A stretch of 64,000 nucleotides of DNA from the NCBI GenBank assembly GCA_017165825.1, contig CM029366.1, positions 25,687,566-25,751,565 of the forward strand. The letters run 5' to 3'. This document shows, piece after piece, positions 14,880 through 28,369 of this stretch. The DNA comes from Hepsetus odoe (taxonomy: Eukaryota; Chordata; Actinopteri; Characiformes; Hepsetidae). The translations under genes and the position numbers were made by a program. How positions within the stretch are numbered: position 1 is the stretch's first letter; each line of letters starts with the position of its first letter. The notes below the pieces were generated by a model. It saw nothing but the letters and a program-made list of their open reading frames with translations. It ran no database searches and had not been told where the DNA came from.

Positions 14880-15060
14880 CTTTAATGCTGATAACAGCAG
14901 CACAGAGTTAATGGTGAGAGACCCCCATGATCAGAGGGGTGTGGGTTCGAGCCCCGACTAGCAGGTTACGCTGATGTACCCTTGATTATGGTACTGTCCC
15001 CAGCACTGGGCATGGCCTGGTTCCCCACTGCTCCACATAGGCAGATGTTTGAAAAGCAGA
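14880..15060 (+). mobile_element. SINE family B copy, degraded
   Basis: B-box-like GGGTTCGAGCCCCGACTAGC at about 14941 is followed by ACCCTTGATTATGGTACTGT and GGGCATGG...CCACTGCTCC. Its right edge abuts the fkbp11 promoter region. Confidence 0.65.
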
Positions 15061-15089
15061 AGGGTGTTTCGCTGTGGCGTGTTCCAGAT

Positions 15090-15408
15090 GACCAGCAGTC
15101 ACTTTAACGCTGAGCTGCACCGCCATCTAGTGTCGGCGTGGCTCAGACGGCGGCCTGCGGAGACTTGTGGGATGCTGGCGGAACGCGTGAGGCGGGGACT
15201 CCGGTGATCAAGGTGTTGGGACAGAAATCTCAGCCCGCCGTTATCAGCGCGCTGTAGTTACACATCAGCCTCAGAGCGCTTCAGTGTTGGAGCGCAGCGA
15301 GGTCCCGCAGTCCGGCCGCCGCCATTCATTCTCCCAGAGCCGGAGAGCCGCGCAGCTTCAGCAGCTTCAGGAGTTTGTTTTGGTGGTTTTTAGTGTAAAA
15401 AGGGTGAA
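15090..15408 (+). promoter_or_regulatory. fkbp11: GC-rich promoter and 5' UTR of fkbp11
   Basis: CpG-rich stretch immediately before the fkbp11 ATG (15409), with GAGGCGGGGACTCC near 15189 (SP1-like box) and multiple CpGs to 15355. The transcription start cannot be fixed from sequence. No TATA box is evident. Confidence 0.6.
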
Positions 15409-16105
15409 ATGAAGTTCGGGAGGGGGATTCCTCTCGTCCTGCTCGCTGTGTGTGCGTTCACTGCAGCGCAGGACAGCGGGGGGGACAGACATGTCGAGGA
15501 GCTGCTGGTGGAGACGGTGGTGAGTTTGGACAAGTTTTCTCCCTTTTCCTTGGGACACTTTCTTCAAGGGGACACGTAGCTGCATTCCTGCTGTTTGTTT
15601 CACCCACACTGTCCCTCCTGTCTCACACACTGTCCCTGCTGGTGGTGGAGCGCTGGCTGACTCGCAGTGTGGAGCTTTTTGACCGCGTGTCTGAAGTGTC
15701 CCTGTGCTTTTGGCCTGTTTGTAGGTGAAGCCTGAAACGTGCACAGTAACGTCCACGATGGGAGACACGCTTCACATCCACTACACGGTAAGATGCTCTC
15801 GTTTTCTTTTCTTTTTCACAAACCGTGTATTCTGAGCTGGAGTAACACAGACACCGCCCAGCCCTCAGTGTTGGACTGTTGGACACACGAACCCCAGCAC
15901 ATCCAGATGTTGAAGCCGCTCTAAGCAGATGTGCAGGATTAGCAGTTAAGATAGCGGCGCACGCCTGTGTGTGTGTGTGTGTGTGTGTGTGCGTGCGTGT
16001 GTGTGCGTGCGTGCGTGCGTGTGTGTGCGTGTGAGAGAGAGAGATGAAGGTGGGAGTAGGAGTCTAGCCTTAGCCACGCTTCAGTGTTAAGGATGACGTG
16101 TGATC

Positions 16106-16136
<31 letters not shown>

Positions 16137-16747
16137 TTGGGGGACTGTTACAAGCCAACCCGGCAAACAGCACAAAAATGGGTGATGTGTCAGCAGCACG
16201 ACAACGTGACCTGCCCTAGAAGCTGCTTTTTTTGGAGGAAAGAAACGAAATAAGATCAATGGCGATTTGACAGGGTTTCTGCTCTACCCCGCTACTAGAG
16301 GAGGAGCTACACGTCAGCATTACAGTCCAGGCTGGCCACAGGCCAAACTGGGATTTACACCAGTGCTCCACATTATTTCACTCAGTCATGTGCTTCTTCA
16401 AAGGTTCTCTGTTAAAGACAGTGATTAAGTTTTTAAAGCCCGACTAGATTTCAGTACATAGAAACAGCCGTGGAGCCAGTGCCTGCTGCACAGATTGAAG
16501 GGACATTGTGAACCCATCTGAATACAGGAGGACACGTCCCACCTAAAATATAACCTAATTATGGCCTTGCACAGAGGTGTGCATATGTTCCATTATGTGA
16601 AAAGCTATGTATACAGTTCTGTGCAAAGGTTTTAGGCAGGTGAGAAAAAGTGCCGTAAACAAAGAATGCTTTCAGAAATATAAATAATGATTGTTTATTT
16701 GTATCAATTTACAAAATGCAAAGTGAGCGAACAACAGAAAAATCTAA

Positions 16748-16832
<85 letters not shown>

Positions 16833-17150
16833 GCATAGTTGTGAGACTGCCATCTACTTATACATAGATTTTTATTTTAATATCATATCGTATATAAAAG
16901 TATTCTACCTCTCCTTGGATGAGGGGGATAGCTCCTATGGCCTTCTGCAGGGCCTTAACCTCAGCTGCAGGTCCAGTAATTAGAGATGTTCCAGTGTCCA
17001 CAATGGCCTCACAGCCTCCCTTACAAAGGGTCAGTTGACTGCCAATCTTCATGCTGGGGGGGCACATTTACCTCCATTAACACCAGCAAAATTGCAACTA
17101 CACTTGTTCCTCCAGATGACCAAAACAATGCTTATAGCTCAGTGAAAATN

Positions 17151-17189
<39 letters not shown>

Positions 17190-19147
17190 CCCAATCATAA
17201 TTATTTCTAGAAGGGTCCTTTAAATTTAGATTAAAATTTGTTATTAGGTGTTATTACATATATACACACACACACACAAACATACACACATTCTTTATAA
17301 TTAAGGATTGTCAAGTATAATAATTCTTAGTAATTTATGGTGTTTATATAGTAATAACACCTTGTAATAAATGTCTAAGAGGAACCTTGTAGAAAAGATT
17401 ATTAGTATTATTATACATATTTCTTAGAAAGGTCATTTTTTCCTCGTGCTAGTCTTATTCACACAGAAAATATCCATCTAAAAGTGAATAAACCCTTGTA
17501 TGTGTAGGGACGGCTGCTTGACGGAAAGGTCATAGACTCGTCTCTGTCCCGTGAGCCTCTTGTTGTAGAGCTGGGAAAAAGGACAGTCATCTCAGGTATG
17601 TCTGTTTTTTCAGTAGATAAGAAAAGGGCTGGAAAGCTTCTGTGCTTAGTCCTGTCTTTAAATTTAATGACTTACAGTAGCAGTGGACCACAGTTTTAAT
17701 GCCCAGTTGTATGTAGTTGAATGTAGCTTAGCGCTCAAGAAAAGTGAAAAGTGAAAGTGACAACCCTTGTCATTGCGAGGTCAAAGCACAGCAGACAATG
17801 AACCACAACGAAATTGGACCTCTGCATTTAACCCATGCACACTCAAACACCGTGCAGCAGTGGGCAGCTATTGAAAGCGCCCGGGGAGCAGTGATGGGCA
17901 CCTTGCTCAAGGGTACCTCAGGGCAACCTATTGGGAAGGGGTTTGAACCCCGATCTTCCGATCATGTGGCCAACGCCCTAACCACTAGGCCACCACTGCC
18001 CGAGAAGACTTTTCTTAAGCAGTTTTAACACGTTTTTTCATCCGACAGGTCTAGAGCAAGCCCTGGTTGATGTGTGTGAAGGGTGAGTGTCAGCCTTGTT
18101 TTTCGTTTAATACTGTAGAATATTCAGTGAGAAAATTCAATGAACAGTCCAGTAGGGTGTGCATGTGGCCACAGGGTCATACAATTGCTTCTTACTTGCG
18201 ACACCTCTGACATTTTATACACATTTAGATAGTAAACTGATAAAAACTAATATCACATCACAGACGACTAAAAATATATATAGTGTTGCTTTCCTTAAAA
18301 TATTTCAGAAAGGGAAACGTTGCAGTTTAAAGAAAATATTCTAAAGGTAACATCTGTTATTATAGTTAGAACAGCTGTTACTGTAATTATAACTGCATAA
18401 TTATGTGTTTATAGTGTCGCGATGAGCTGGCAAAACAGGAAGAAGCTGAATTAGTTTTCTAACAAGAGCAATGATGCAAAGATTGTTTTTAAATCTTTGG
18501 CAAATTATGCACTAGTTAATTACGTGAAGGAACATTTACTGGCTCCATGAAATTAAATTAACTTTTTTCTTTCTCCTTTTTTTCCTCAGACAAAAAATCA
18601 AGGCCACCATTCCAGCACATTTAGCATATGGAAAGAGGGGATACCCTCCAACTATCCCAGGTACCATAGCAACACCCTTACCCTGCCATTATGAATAACA
18701 GAAATATGACCACTTAAAAGCTTCCATCAAGACACACATTGCAAATGAAGTTGCTGACCTTGGTAAAAATCCAGGGCACTTTTCAGAATAGATCTCCATG
18801 TGATTACCCAACTGTGTTTTCTTTTCATTGTGAGCTAATGCATGTGAGAAAGTGTGTAATGTAACAAATGTTTTTTGTATATGCAACAAACCTGGATAAA
18901 TCCTCTGATCTGAATAAAATCCTTTATCTTGCGCACAGGTGACTCTGCTCTGGAGTTTGAAGTGGAAGTGGTTTCACTCCTGCAGCAGACTCCCTGGCAA
19001 AAGCTGGTGAATGATGTCTTTCCCCTCGTGTGCCTGGCTCTAGTACCCACTTTACTGGGACTGGTGGGTCTGTACCTCTACAACAAAGCCAGTACACAAC
19101 CTCATGGCAAGAAGAAGAACAAGGACAAGAAGAGCAAGAAGAAGTGA
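15409..19147 (+). CDS. fkbp11: FKBP11, membrane-anchored ER peptidyl-prolyl isomerase
   Basis: Six exons: 15409-15519, 15725-15787, 17508-17595, 18049-18082, 18590-18660, 18939-19147, all GT-AG and in phase, giving 191 residues (human about 201). Order: signal peptide (residues 1-20), FKBP domain (about 49-137), one membrane span (about 149-171) and a lysine-rich tail ending KSKKK as in human FKBP11. Active-site comparison with FKBP12: the Tyr of HYTG, the Asp of VIDSS, the Tyr of LAYGKRG and the Phe of LEFEVEV remain. The usual Trp is Leu (ISGLEQAL) and the first Phe is Ile; the Leu is the same in human FKBP11, so catalysis may be weak. It acts in the ER lumen of secretory cells. AATAAA is at 19179-19184. 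Intron 2 carries an antisense cathepsin D exon (16909-17053). Confidence 0.95.
15963..16136. repeat. (GT)n microsatellites in fkbp11 intron 2
   Basis: Two GT-rich runs (about 15963-16035 with GTGC variants, and 16108-16136) in the intron. Confidence 0.9.
16612..16745 (+). mobile_element. Tc1-derived element, left end only
   Basis: Starts ACAGTTCTGTGCAAAGGTTT then TTAGGCAGGTGAGAAAAAGT and tracks the 12484 copy through AATGCAAAGTGAGCGAACAA to the (AT)n tract at 16749. The rest of the element is missing; the next recognisable sequence is the cathepsin D exon. Confidence 0.75.
16749..16830. repeat. (AT)n microsatellite left of the cathepsin D exon
   Basis: About 80 bp of pure TA repeat with a short CACACA end. 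Together with 17151-17186 it brackets the ctsd exon. Confidence 0.95.
16909..17053 (-). pseudogene. Orphan cathepsin D exon (ctsd fragment)
   Basis: On minus, a 145-bp block has an acceptor (CCCCCCCAG, ending at 17054) and a donor (GGAGAG|GTAGAA, 16909/16908). It codes 48 uninterrupted residues of an aspartic protease: it contains CKGGCEAIVDTGTSLITGPA, with the second catalytic motif DTGTS, and ends GAIPLIQGE. This matches the cathepsin D segment ending LIQGE, where I recall that human CTSD also has an exon boundary. No neighbouring ctsd exon was found on either side, and the block lies antisense in fkbp11 intron 2. Because intronic splice signals are kept, it is a genomic DNA fragment and not a retrocopy. 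It could be a transposed duplicate or an assembly error (ambiguous base at 17150). It cannot make a protease alone. Confidence 0.85.
17150..17186. repeat. Ambiguous base N and (AT)n tract
   Basis: The window's only N (17150) starts a 36-bp pure AT run. Together they flank the orphan ctsd exon on its right. An N at such a place often marks an uncertain read consensus or join. Confidence 0.95.
17745..18003 (-). mobile_element. SINE family B, near-complete copy
   Basis: Read on minus: GGGCAGTGGTGGCCTAGTGG head with A-box-like sequence, B-box GGGTTCAAACC region, AGGTACCCTTGAGCAAGGTG, GCGCTTTCAATAGCTGCCCA, GGTCCAATTTCGTTGTGGTT and a tail rich in GTCACTTTCACTTTTC. It lies in fkbp11 intron 3, just before exon 4, and is antisense to the gene. 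Confidence 0.85.
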
Positions 19148-19641
19148 AAAGGACATAATAGGAAAAAAAAACTATTTAAATAAAAAAAATGACAAAAATG
19201 TATAAAAAATTTGTCTGGACGTCTTTGTGAATTGCCTTTGTTTATTTGTTCTTTATCTTGTTTACTTGGTACCACAGAGTGAGATTACAGAAAAACAAGG
19301 ACAGAAAAAAAATGATCATGTCTTACAGCTTGATACGTATATACATATATGTATATACATAAGTACAACATGGAATATAGCACTGATTCACTCAGTATTT
19401 GTGACAAGAGGAATTATGAGAGTATAGAGAGTTAAAAAGTATTATGCCTGAAGTATAATATGTAAACATTCTTTAAGTATGTGTGGTGCTTTTACATGTA
19501 TGTGTGTGTTTATTTGAAATGTGACTGTTTTACAGCCTCATTGATCTACTATCTGTTCTGGTGTCTGTGTTATACACTCAGCCACTATTGTATTTTGAAC
19601 ACTATTGCTTTTATACTTGCTTTTAGGTGTCTGTCTGTACT
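19148..19641. other. Gap between convergent fkbp11 and drc2
   Basis: 494 bp between the two stop codons. It holds the fkbp11 poly(A) signal (AATAAA 19179-19184) and a minus-strand AATAAA at 19509-19514 (plus TTTATT) that would suit drc2, with another at 19241-19246. If the latter is used, the two 3' UTRs nearly meet. Nothing else seen. Confidence 0.6.
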
Positions 19642-22600
19642 CTACAGGCTGTGTTGCACCACATGAGCTGCCTCTATTACTGTGTGGCGCTTTAGTGTTT
19701 GTGCCTCTGAAGTGGGTGGGGCCTGTAGTGAAGTGCGGGACACTATGAGCAAAGGGTTCTGCTGGCGTAGGATCTCATCATTGACAGAGATTCCATCCAA
19801 GTACTGCTTGAGAAGAACCCTTAACTGCTCGTTCTCCCGAATTAGTACAGTCTTCTCCCGCTCCAGGCACAAACGCTCCAGGAGAACCTTGTTGTAACGC
19901 TGCCAGAACTTTTCCAGAACCGTGTAGTCCAGCATTGCCTAACATCAAAGGAGTAAAAAATACCAAAAGATGAATTACAGACAGAAAGTGGGGTAATGGG
20001 TAGACTCAGGTAATACATTTTACATGTAAGTCTGTGAAGGGAAATTTGTGGACAATTATACAATATGAAACACAAAATACCAGGGTGGGGAATACATGTA
20101 CCTGTGCTAGTTCTTCAAATGGTGGCTCCATAGCAGCTGCTTTTTCTTGACTCAGTTCTTCAGCACTTAATGATGATGTGTAGAAGGGAAGAACCTTCTC
20201 CTGCTCTGTTTCGAGTTTGCGGCACATTTCAGCTAAACGCAACAACTTCTCCCCCTAAAGATTAGGGACAATAGAGGAATGAGCAAATAGGAATGAGCTA
20301 TTTTGTAAGAGTATATGCCAGCTTTGTCAGTGAGAGAAAGTTTGAAATAAATGGCTGTACCTTTCCAAAAATGTCCTGTAGCCTCTTAGTGGCGTTACTG
20401 CTGTGCATTGTAAGATTCGCCAGCTGCCTTCTCTCAGCTGCACGGGCTAGACTGAGCTTAGCTTTGAGTTCTCTGACCTTTTGGGTAACCTCCTCACGAG
20501 CTGCACGAAGACCCCGGGCAGACACCTCACCCTCTCTCTGACTCGAGCTCAGCTGAGATCGCAGGGCGTTAATGGAGTCCTGCAAACAACCGTTGCAAAA
20601 TCATGCAGAAGAGAGCCATACAAAACAAGACTTCCTTAGAACTCATGAGTAAATATTTTCATATCACTTAAATGGTCGTTACCTAATATTTTTAGAAGTT
20701 ATATGCCAAAACCCTTGAGATAATACAATGGGAGATCCACCTAACTAGCATTTTTCAATCGCCAAAATAGAAAAGTTTTAATGTTAAAAGCAGTTCTAAA
20801 GTAGATTTGTCAAAACTTTAAAACAGGAGAGACAGAAATGTTTAATGTCCATTTCCCATAAAAAGTTGTACAAATATGATGGCAAACACATTACTTGATA
20901 CCAGAAAATTTGTTTTATGTTTTTGCTAGTTTTAAAACCCCATATTGTACATAAGCAGAGCCTGAAATAATGTTTTCAGTCTGAAAATAAAAAATAAATT
21001 TTACCATTAGAAAGAAAATTCAGAAGACACACGTTTACAGGTTTTTACACCACTCTAATGAAAGTATGTTTCTGATGTTTCTCTGTAATGATCCAATTCT
21101 CAGCAACATGAAATCTGTGAAATTTCCTTTTAATAATAAAATGTTCACAGAACATCAAAAGTAAAGTTTAATGATTAACTTTTTTTTTTCTTTCTCTGAC
21201 CTGAATTTTCTGCAAGCGTCTCATCTGCAGGTCTATCTCCTTAGCACTCTGCTGATCTCTGGCACGGAGTGAGTTGAAAGCGATGTGTCGGTCCTCAGTG
21301 GCTTCATTGTAGCTTTGCAGCGCTTGCTGGAACTGCTGCCACAGCTCCTCCACTGTACCTTCCAGTTGGATACGGAGTGCATGCTTCTCCTCAATGTCCT
21401 ACACAAATTCGAAAACAAAACTCTGCAGATCTCAAATGACTCATTCTGAAATTTCACTGTAATGTAACACTTACAACCACATTTCTGGTGTTTTTATTAG
21501 TTTTAGTGAAATTTTTTTTCCCCTTGGTTTTTAAAAACACTTTAACTGAAGACATGAAAAATGCGGTACCCGGTTTTTGATCTCATCACGGGTGCTCTGA
21601 TAGTCCTGTCTAGCTTCGTTGTCTATTTCAGCATAGTGCTGGTCCATGGCAAAGCTGACATCCTCCAGATAGGCACTCTCTGTTTGGTGCTGCGTCAGAA
21701 TCTGTTCCCTGAAAGAATAATGCTTTGAATGGCTGGGGGGCCCATCTGTTTAAGTGCCAAAAAACTGACTGGAAAACCTGAGGCACTATTCAAACATAAC
21801 ATAAGCCAAGAAATGTAGGGAAATGCGAATATGAATGTGTGCCTACCTCTCAGTACTGTATTCAGAGCCAAGTTCTTCAAGGCTGTTGTTCCATTGTAAC
21901 TCCAGTGCAACCAGTCGACCCTTCTGTAGTTCCAGCAGCCGATCCAAACACTGAAGATGGGCCCTCAGAGCCAATGCTGACTGCTGCTCTGCTTCGCTCA
22001 GATCAGACACCAGTGACTACAACAAATGAACACCTGTTTAGAACAGCTGGACCTTAACAGTACTTGGACACAAAAAGCTACTCAAGTCAATAAAGGCTCT
22101 TAATTTAAAATGAGTTTGGGGAATAAAATCTACCAACCTCATTAATTTTTTAGTTTTTTAGTTTTTTTTTTTTTTTTAAAGTTTAGTTTCTATAGCAGAG
22201 GTTCATGATGTTTTTTTAATTGTTTGCCTTTTCTCGTGGATTAAAATACCCCACCCTCCCATTTAATACTAATCACAACACATTTGTTGTACATTTATAC
22301 ACCTGTTGACATAGTCATGTTTTCATTACGTTGCACAGAAAAAGTACACACTTACTTTGATTTTAACCATAACATTCTCTATCCAGCCCTTCCAGGAAGT
22401 GGTTTTGACTGCAAAAAGTCTGGTCTGAATGTACCATAGCAACTTAGAGGACTTTTGACTACAAACTACACATTCAAAGGCCTTGTGCCAAAAATGCCCT
22501 TAGTCAAGATTCCCCTTTATAAAGAACAAATTACAAATTTAGAATTGACATCAGCCTGTAGCCTGTGGCCTGTAGGTGGAGCCATTTACCAGCACTTGCA

Positions 22601-24057
22601 AAAACTCATCAACTCATTTTTTTGTGTTTGATGAGATTTTCAATTATCAGCCCCAACATAAAAATCACTTACAGGTGAAATAAATAATGTTGCTTATCTT
22701 GTCAAATTGGCACCAGGTAAAGGGTGAGACATGTAAGGCGACATGTGAACAGTCATTTCTGATGTGTTGCAAACAAGCCTAAGGACTGATGTGACTTTGA
22801 TAAGAGGCAAACTGTAATGACTAGTTGACTGATCAAGCGTCTGTGGCATGTGCTAGACAAAATCTTCTGATCCTCAACTTGCCACTTACATGAAGGCAAT
22901 GTTGGAACACCCAGATTAAGAAACCTTGTGCTAGCAAATTCAGATGTTTGGCTTACACAAATTAAAGTAAAACTTCTCACCCTTATAACACTATCCTTGC
23001 GGTCCAGCACTCTTTCGAAGGTCTGGCTGAGGATGGCAATATCACTGCGCAGTTCTGCTGCTCGAGTCTGGCGCAGGACGGCGCGCCACTGCTGTGTCAG
23101 CTTGTGCAAGTTAATTGCACTGTTGCGCTCTTCTTTCTGCAGCTTATCCTGCAAAAACACAAAGAATGGGTGCTGGGATAGAATGAGCTCAAAGCAACAG
23201 CTACATATTTAAAATAAATGTTTTAATTTTTTTAAGGTGAGTGAGGTGTGTCAATGTGGTTAAACAATTAATCAATTAAGATGTAAACCAGGGGTGTTCA
23301 ATTTTATCCAAAGCGCTGGCATGAGTGCAAGTTTTCATTCCAGACAAGAAATAAAGAAATACATCTAACTCTACTTGATCAGTCAGATGAGCTCCTGCTT
23401 TGTCCCCACACAGCATATCTGCTGATAAAGAGTCGACACTCCTGACATCAACACAGTTCATTTACATTTACAGCATTTAGCAGACGCTCTTATCCAGAGT
23501 GACTTCCATGTCCTAATTACAGGGACAGTCCCCCTGGAGCAACTCAGGGTTAAGGGTCTTGCTCAGGGACCGAGTGGTGGTAGTGCTTGAGGTGGGATTT
23601 GAACCTAGGACCTCTTGAGCCATTGGTCCATAGGCAAGTACCCTAACACTAGACCACCTCCACCCCTAATTGTGTGGAGTGACTTGAAATATACATTTTT
23701 ACAGAAACGTACTAAAACAATTGTTTAGAATGATGGTGATGGGACACTCCTGGCTTGGTTCTTAGGACCACTGTTAGAAAGTTTCTCTATCATGAAGCAT
23801 CTCACATTAAATCACTCTGAAAGACAGTTTACATCACTGGTAAAACATTGGACAACGTTTCCTTTAAACAGACACGGCCTTTACACACAAAAGCATCATC
23901 ACACTCTCACCTTGAGAAACTGAGTGAGCATGTCTTCTTTTCTTCTGGCCATTTCTTCCTCAGCCTGAGCTTTCTGCTGGCTGAACACCAGCCTCTCCTC
24001 CTCCGTCATCGCCGCCTGCTTCCCTCCTGCTCCCTTCTTCCCTCCTTTCTTCGGCAT
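19642..24057 (-). CDS. drc2: Dynein regulatory complex subunit 2 (CCDC65)
   Basis: Eight exons on minus: 23911-24057, 22981-23148, 21847-22016, 21570-21708, 21201-21398, 20361-20579, 20102-20254, 19642-19938, all GT-AG and in phase, giving 496 residues (human CCDC65 about 484). The start MPKKGGKKGAGGK and the early segment MTEEERLVFSQQKAQAEEE match DRC2. Most of the rest is long charged coiled coil with few prolines. DRC2 pairs with DRC1 (CCDC164) in the nexin-dynein regulatory complex of motile cilia and is needed for regular beating; human loss causes primary ciliary dyskinesia. The last exon adds a less conserved tail of about 40 residues. It converges with fkbp11, as in human 12q13. No broken exon was seen. 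Confidence 0.95.
22017..22980. other. Long drc2 intron, no repeats recognised
   Basis: About 960 bp of unique AT-rich sequence with a T-run near 22160-22178. Short open frames continue from the neighbouring exon into intron sequence and are not separate genes. Confidence 0.6.
23462..23668 (-). mobile_element. tRNA-derived SINE, family A, copy 2
   Basis: CAGCATTTAGCAGACGCTCT start, central ACAGTCCCCCTGGAGCAACT, and the tRNA-like head read on minus (GGTCTAGTGTTAGGGTACTT with B-box-like GGTTCAAATCCCACC). In drc2 intron 1, same orientation as the gene. Confidence 0.85.
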
Positions 24058-24479
24058 GACTACCTTTAAACACACCTGTCAGACCTTCAGATGACACTTC
24101 CACTGAAAATGTAAACAAATATAAAATAAGGCCCGCTGGATATACAGTAGGCAGCAAACTAGAATCCTTCACAGTAAGAGTTCATAGTAAGGTCAAACAA
24201 AAATGCACAAAACTGCGCGCTTTCGCCTAAACGTAGCAGACAATTTAAATATACTTACTAAGATAGAAAATCCTTGTTTACTGAAGTCACCTATCGCTGT
24301 CTGAGTTTAATTTGAAATCACACAGGTTTATTAAAAGCACTACATTAAACAACATTTACACCTCAACACCTGAAGACGCGTCCCGTCTCTATGTTGACCG
24401 TCTCCAAGCAACAGGAGCCAAAGAGTGTCTGCCAGGTCCTAAATCCCGTCATATTCAATCTCAATCTCAATCTCTCACT

Positions 24480-24549
<70 letters not shown>

Positions 24550-25184
24550 AGGAAAACAAGAGTGTCAGAAATATTTACAGAAATTCAGATATTACTTGAT
24601 TTAGTCAGAGGCATCAGGGGGAAAACGCCTAAATAATATTCTCGCATCTTATTACTTTATTATTATTATTGTTGTTTTATATATATATATATAGTTTTCA
24701 GTTGATTTCAGAACCAGAACATTTAGAAAAAAAGAAGTGAAAGCTGAGGTAGAGATCTGGAAAATGTGAAAGCGCAATCTTTCAGATGGTCAAAACAAAT
24801 AAAGACTTTAAGGCTTTAAGAGAAGAAGTTAACATTGGACGATTGGATTGTAAATCTTTTCCAGTTTGGCGGGATTTGACAACAGTAACGAGAAGTCGTT
24901 GGTTGATTGTTAAATTTCTGGTACCTTTTCTGTGGACTGTGAGCGGAGTGTGGGCTTTCTGGACTATAAACGGTTAACATCACGATATCCTTCCGCGATA
25001 AACTAAAGCCTTTCCAGAAATTAAAAGTCTAGCTTGATCGGTCAGATTGCCAAAGACAATAAGAACAACACATTTTTACACCATTTGGTAGCTATTTGGA
25101 AACTTTTATTTTTCTGGTTATAAACCTTTAAGGATATTTTCGTGCTTTGTTTTGGGCGGAGGAATACCGTTGTCCTAGCGCCGT
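24058..25184. other. Space between drc2 start and rps26 start
   Basis: The drc2 and rps26 genes are divergent. The first 250 bp should hold the drc2 promoter and 5' UTR. A (CA)n(TA)n microsatellite lies at 24482-24545 and a short (TA)n at 24680-24692. No coding gene seen. Confidence 0.55.
24482..24545. repeat. (CA)n(TA)n compound microsatellite
   Basis: CA run followed directly by TA run. Confidence 0.95.
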
Positions 25185-25223
25185 TCCGCCTTTTCCGGTC
25201 CTCTTTCCTGCCTCCAGTTCAAC
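25185..25223 (+). promoter_or_regulatory. rps26: TOP-like start of rps26
   Basis: The stretch before the ATG is a pyrimidine tract (CCTTTTCC, then CCTCTTTCCTGCCTCC) with a very short leader, the 5' terminal oligopyrimidine layout of vertebrate ribosomal protein genes that puts translation under mTOR control. The exact initiating C is uncertain by a few bases. Intron 1 downstream is CpG-rich to about 25.8 kb. Confidence 0.7.
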
Positions 25224-27342
<2,119 letters not shown>

Positions 27343-28369
27343 AAAATTTGTCCAAAACTGTACATTTATGTACAAAGAAATAAAAAATTGGTTTTAAAAC
27401 ATTTCTGTTGCATGTGTGTGCTTTTGAGAGGCAGTAGGGAGATTTATATAAAGAGGTAAAATTCTTAAAATATTTGAAAATATTTTTACTGAAACCTTTA
27501 CTAGAGTCTTTTTACTGAAACCAAGGCGATAAGGAATTAAAGTGGTGTTGAAATAGCAGTAAGGAAATACCTGAAGTATAAAGTATATTGAGCTTTAGTT
27601 TTTGTTCCTTTTTTTTTTGTTACTCCAATTATATGCTGTGGTTTCTTAAGATTACTGGGATTGTCTGCACAAATTACGTGCTACTCTTGGATTAGATTCC
27701 TTTCTTTAATAGTGAGTGTAACTGGCCCCAAAAAGTACTGTTAATCAGTGATGATGTGATTGGTATGATTTAAAAAAAAAAAAAAAAAATGCCTGTGACT
27801 TCACTCATGCTAAGTTGTCCAGTATAAAGAGTCTGAGAGTTCCTGTAAGTGTTAAGCTGTTATTCAAAATACATTTGGATCAAAAGATAAATTTGCCGCC
27901 CCGATTCACAGATGAAGTCTGTAAAAGTGGTGCTGCACTAAGGAGTAATACTGCAGTCATTTCAGTTTATTTAGTTCGTCTTTAATGAGGATTGGGGCTC
28001 GTTACACATCCACGGAGAGCTTTCTTGTGTGCTGATCCCAGATCTGCTGGCCATCTTAGCTTTGTGCCATCTGCTACAACCCTACAACCTACCAAAAGGC
28101 CTTGAAAGTGCTGAGTGTCACTAAATCTCACTGATCCTCTTTGTGAGGCGTTGGTTCCTAATCGCTGCTCTCAGATGGGCAGATGCTGTATTGTAACTAG
28201 CCTGAGCACAATGAGATGACAGAATACTGGCTGCACTTTTTGGCTGATGGACTTGTTTTTGTTTGTCCTTAACTTGGCCTTCCACTGAAGAAGAGCAAAA
28301 GCAAGTCAAAACAAGCATTTTATTCATTTCTATTAGTTGTAAGACATTTCCTGGAGAGGACTGACTGAG
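27343..28369. other. rps26 3' end and upstream region of the SMIM40-like gene
   Basis: Holds the rps26 3' UTR and poly(A) signal (27379-27384), then AT-rich unique DNA with an A-run at 27772-27789. No promoter motif for the next gene was recognised; an untranslated first exon may lie here, since the ATG follows a possible acceptor (TTTCTATTAG) near 28327-28336. Confidence 0.45.

Larger units (their letters stand above)
11401..15090. other. Space between arf3 and fkbp11, repeat-rich
   Basis: No coding gene seen. It contains SINE family B copies (11648, 14468, 14880), a degraded repeat tail near 11945-12040, two Tc1-derived non-autonomous elements (12484, 13976), a (GT)n run at 14660-14696, and AT-rich unique DNA at 12900-13960. 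Confidence 0.55.

Noticed and set aside
16858..17067. A short gene coding a cathepsin-like peptide
   Set aside because: Residues beyond 16909 and before 17053 are intron-like; splice borders show a lone exon and not a small gene.
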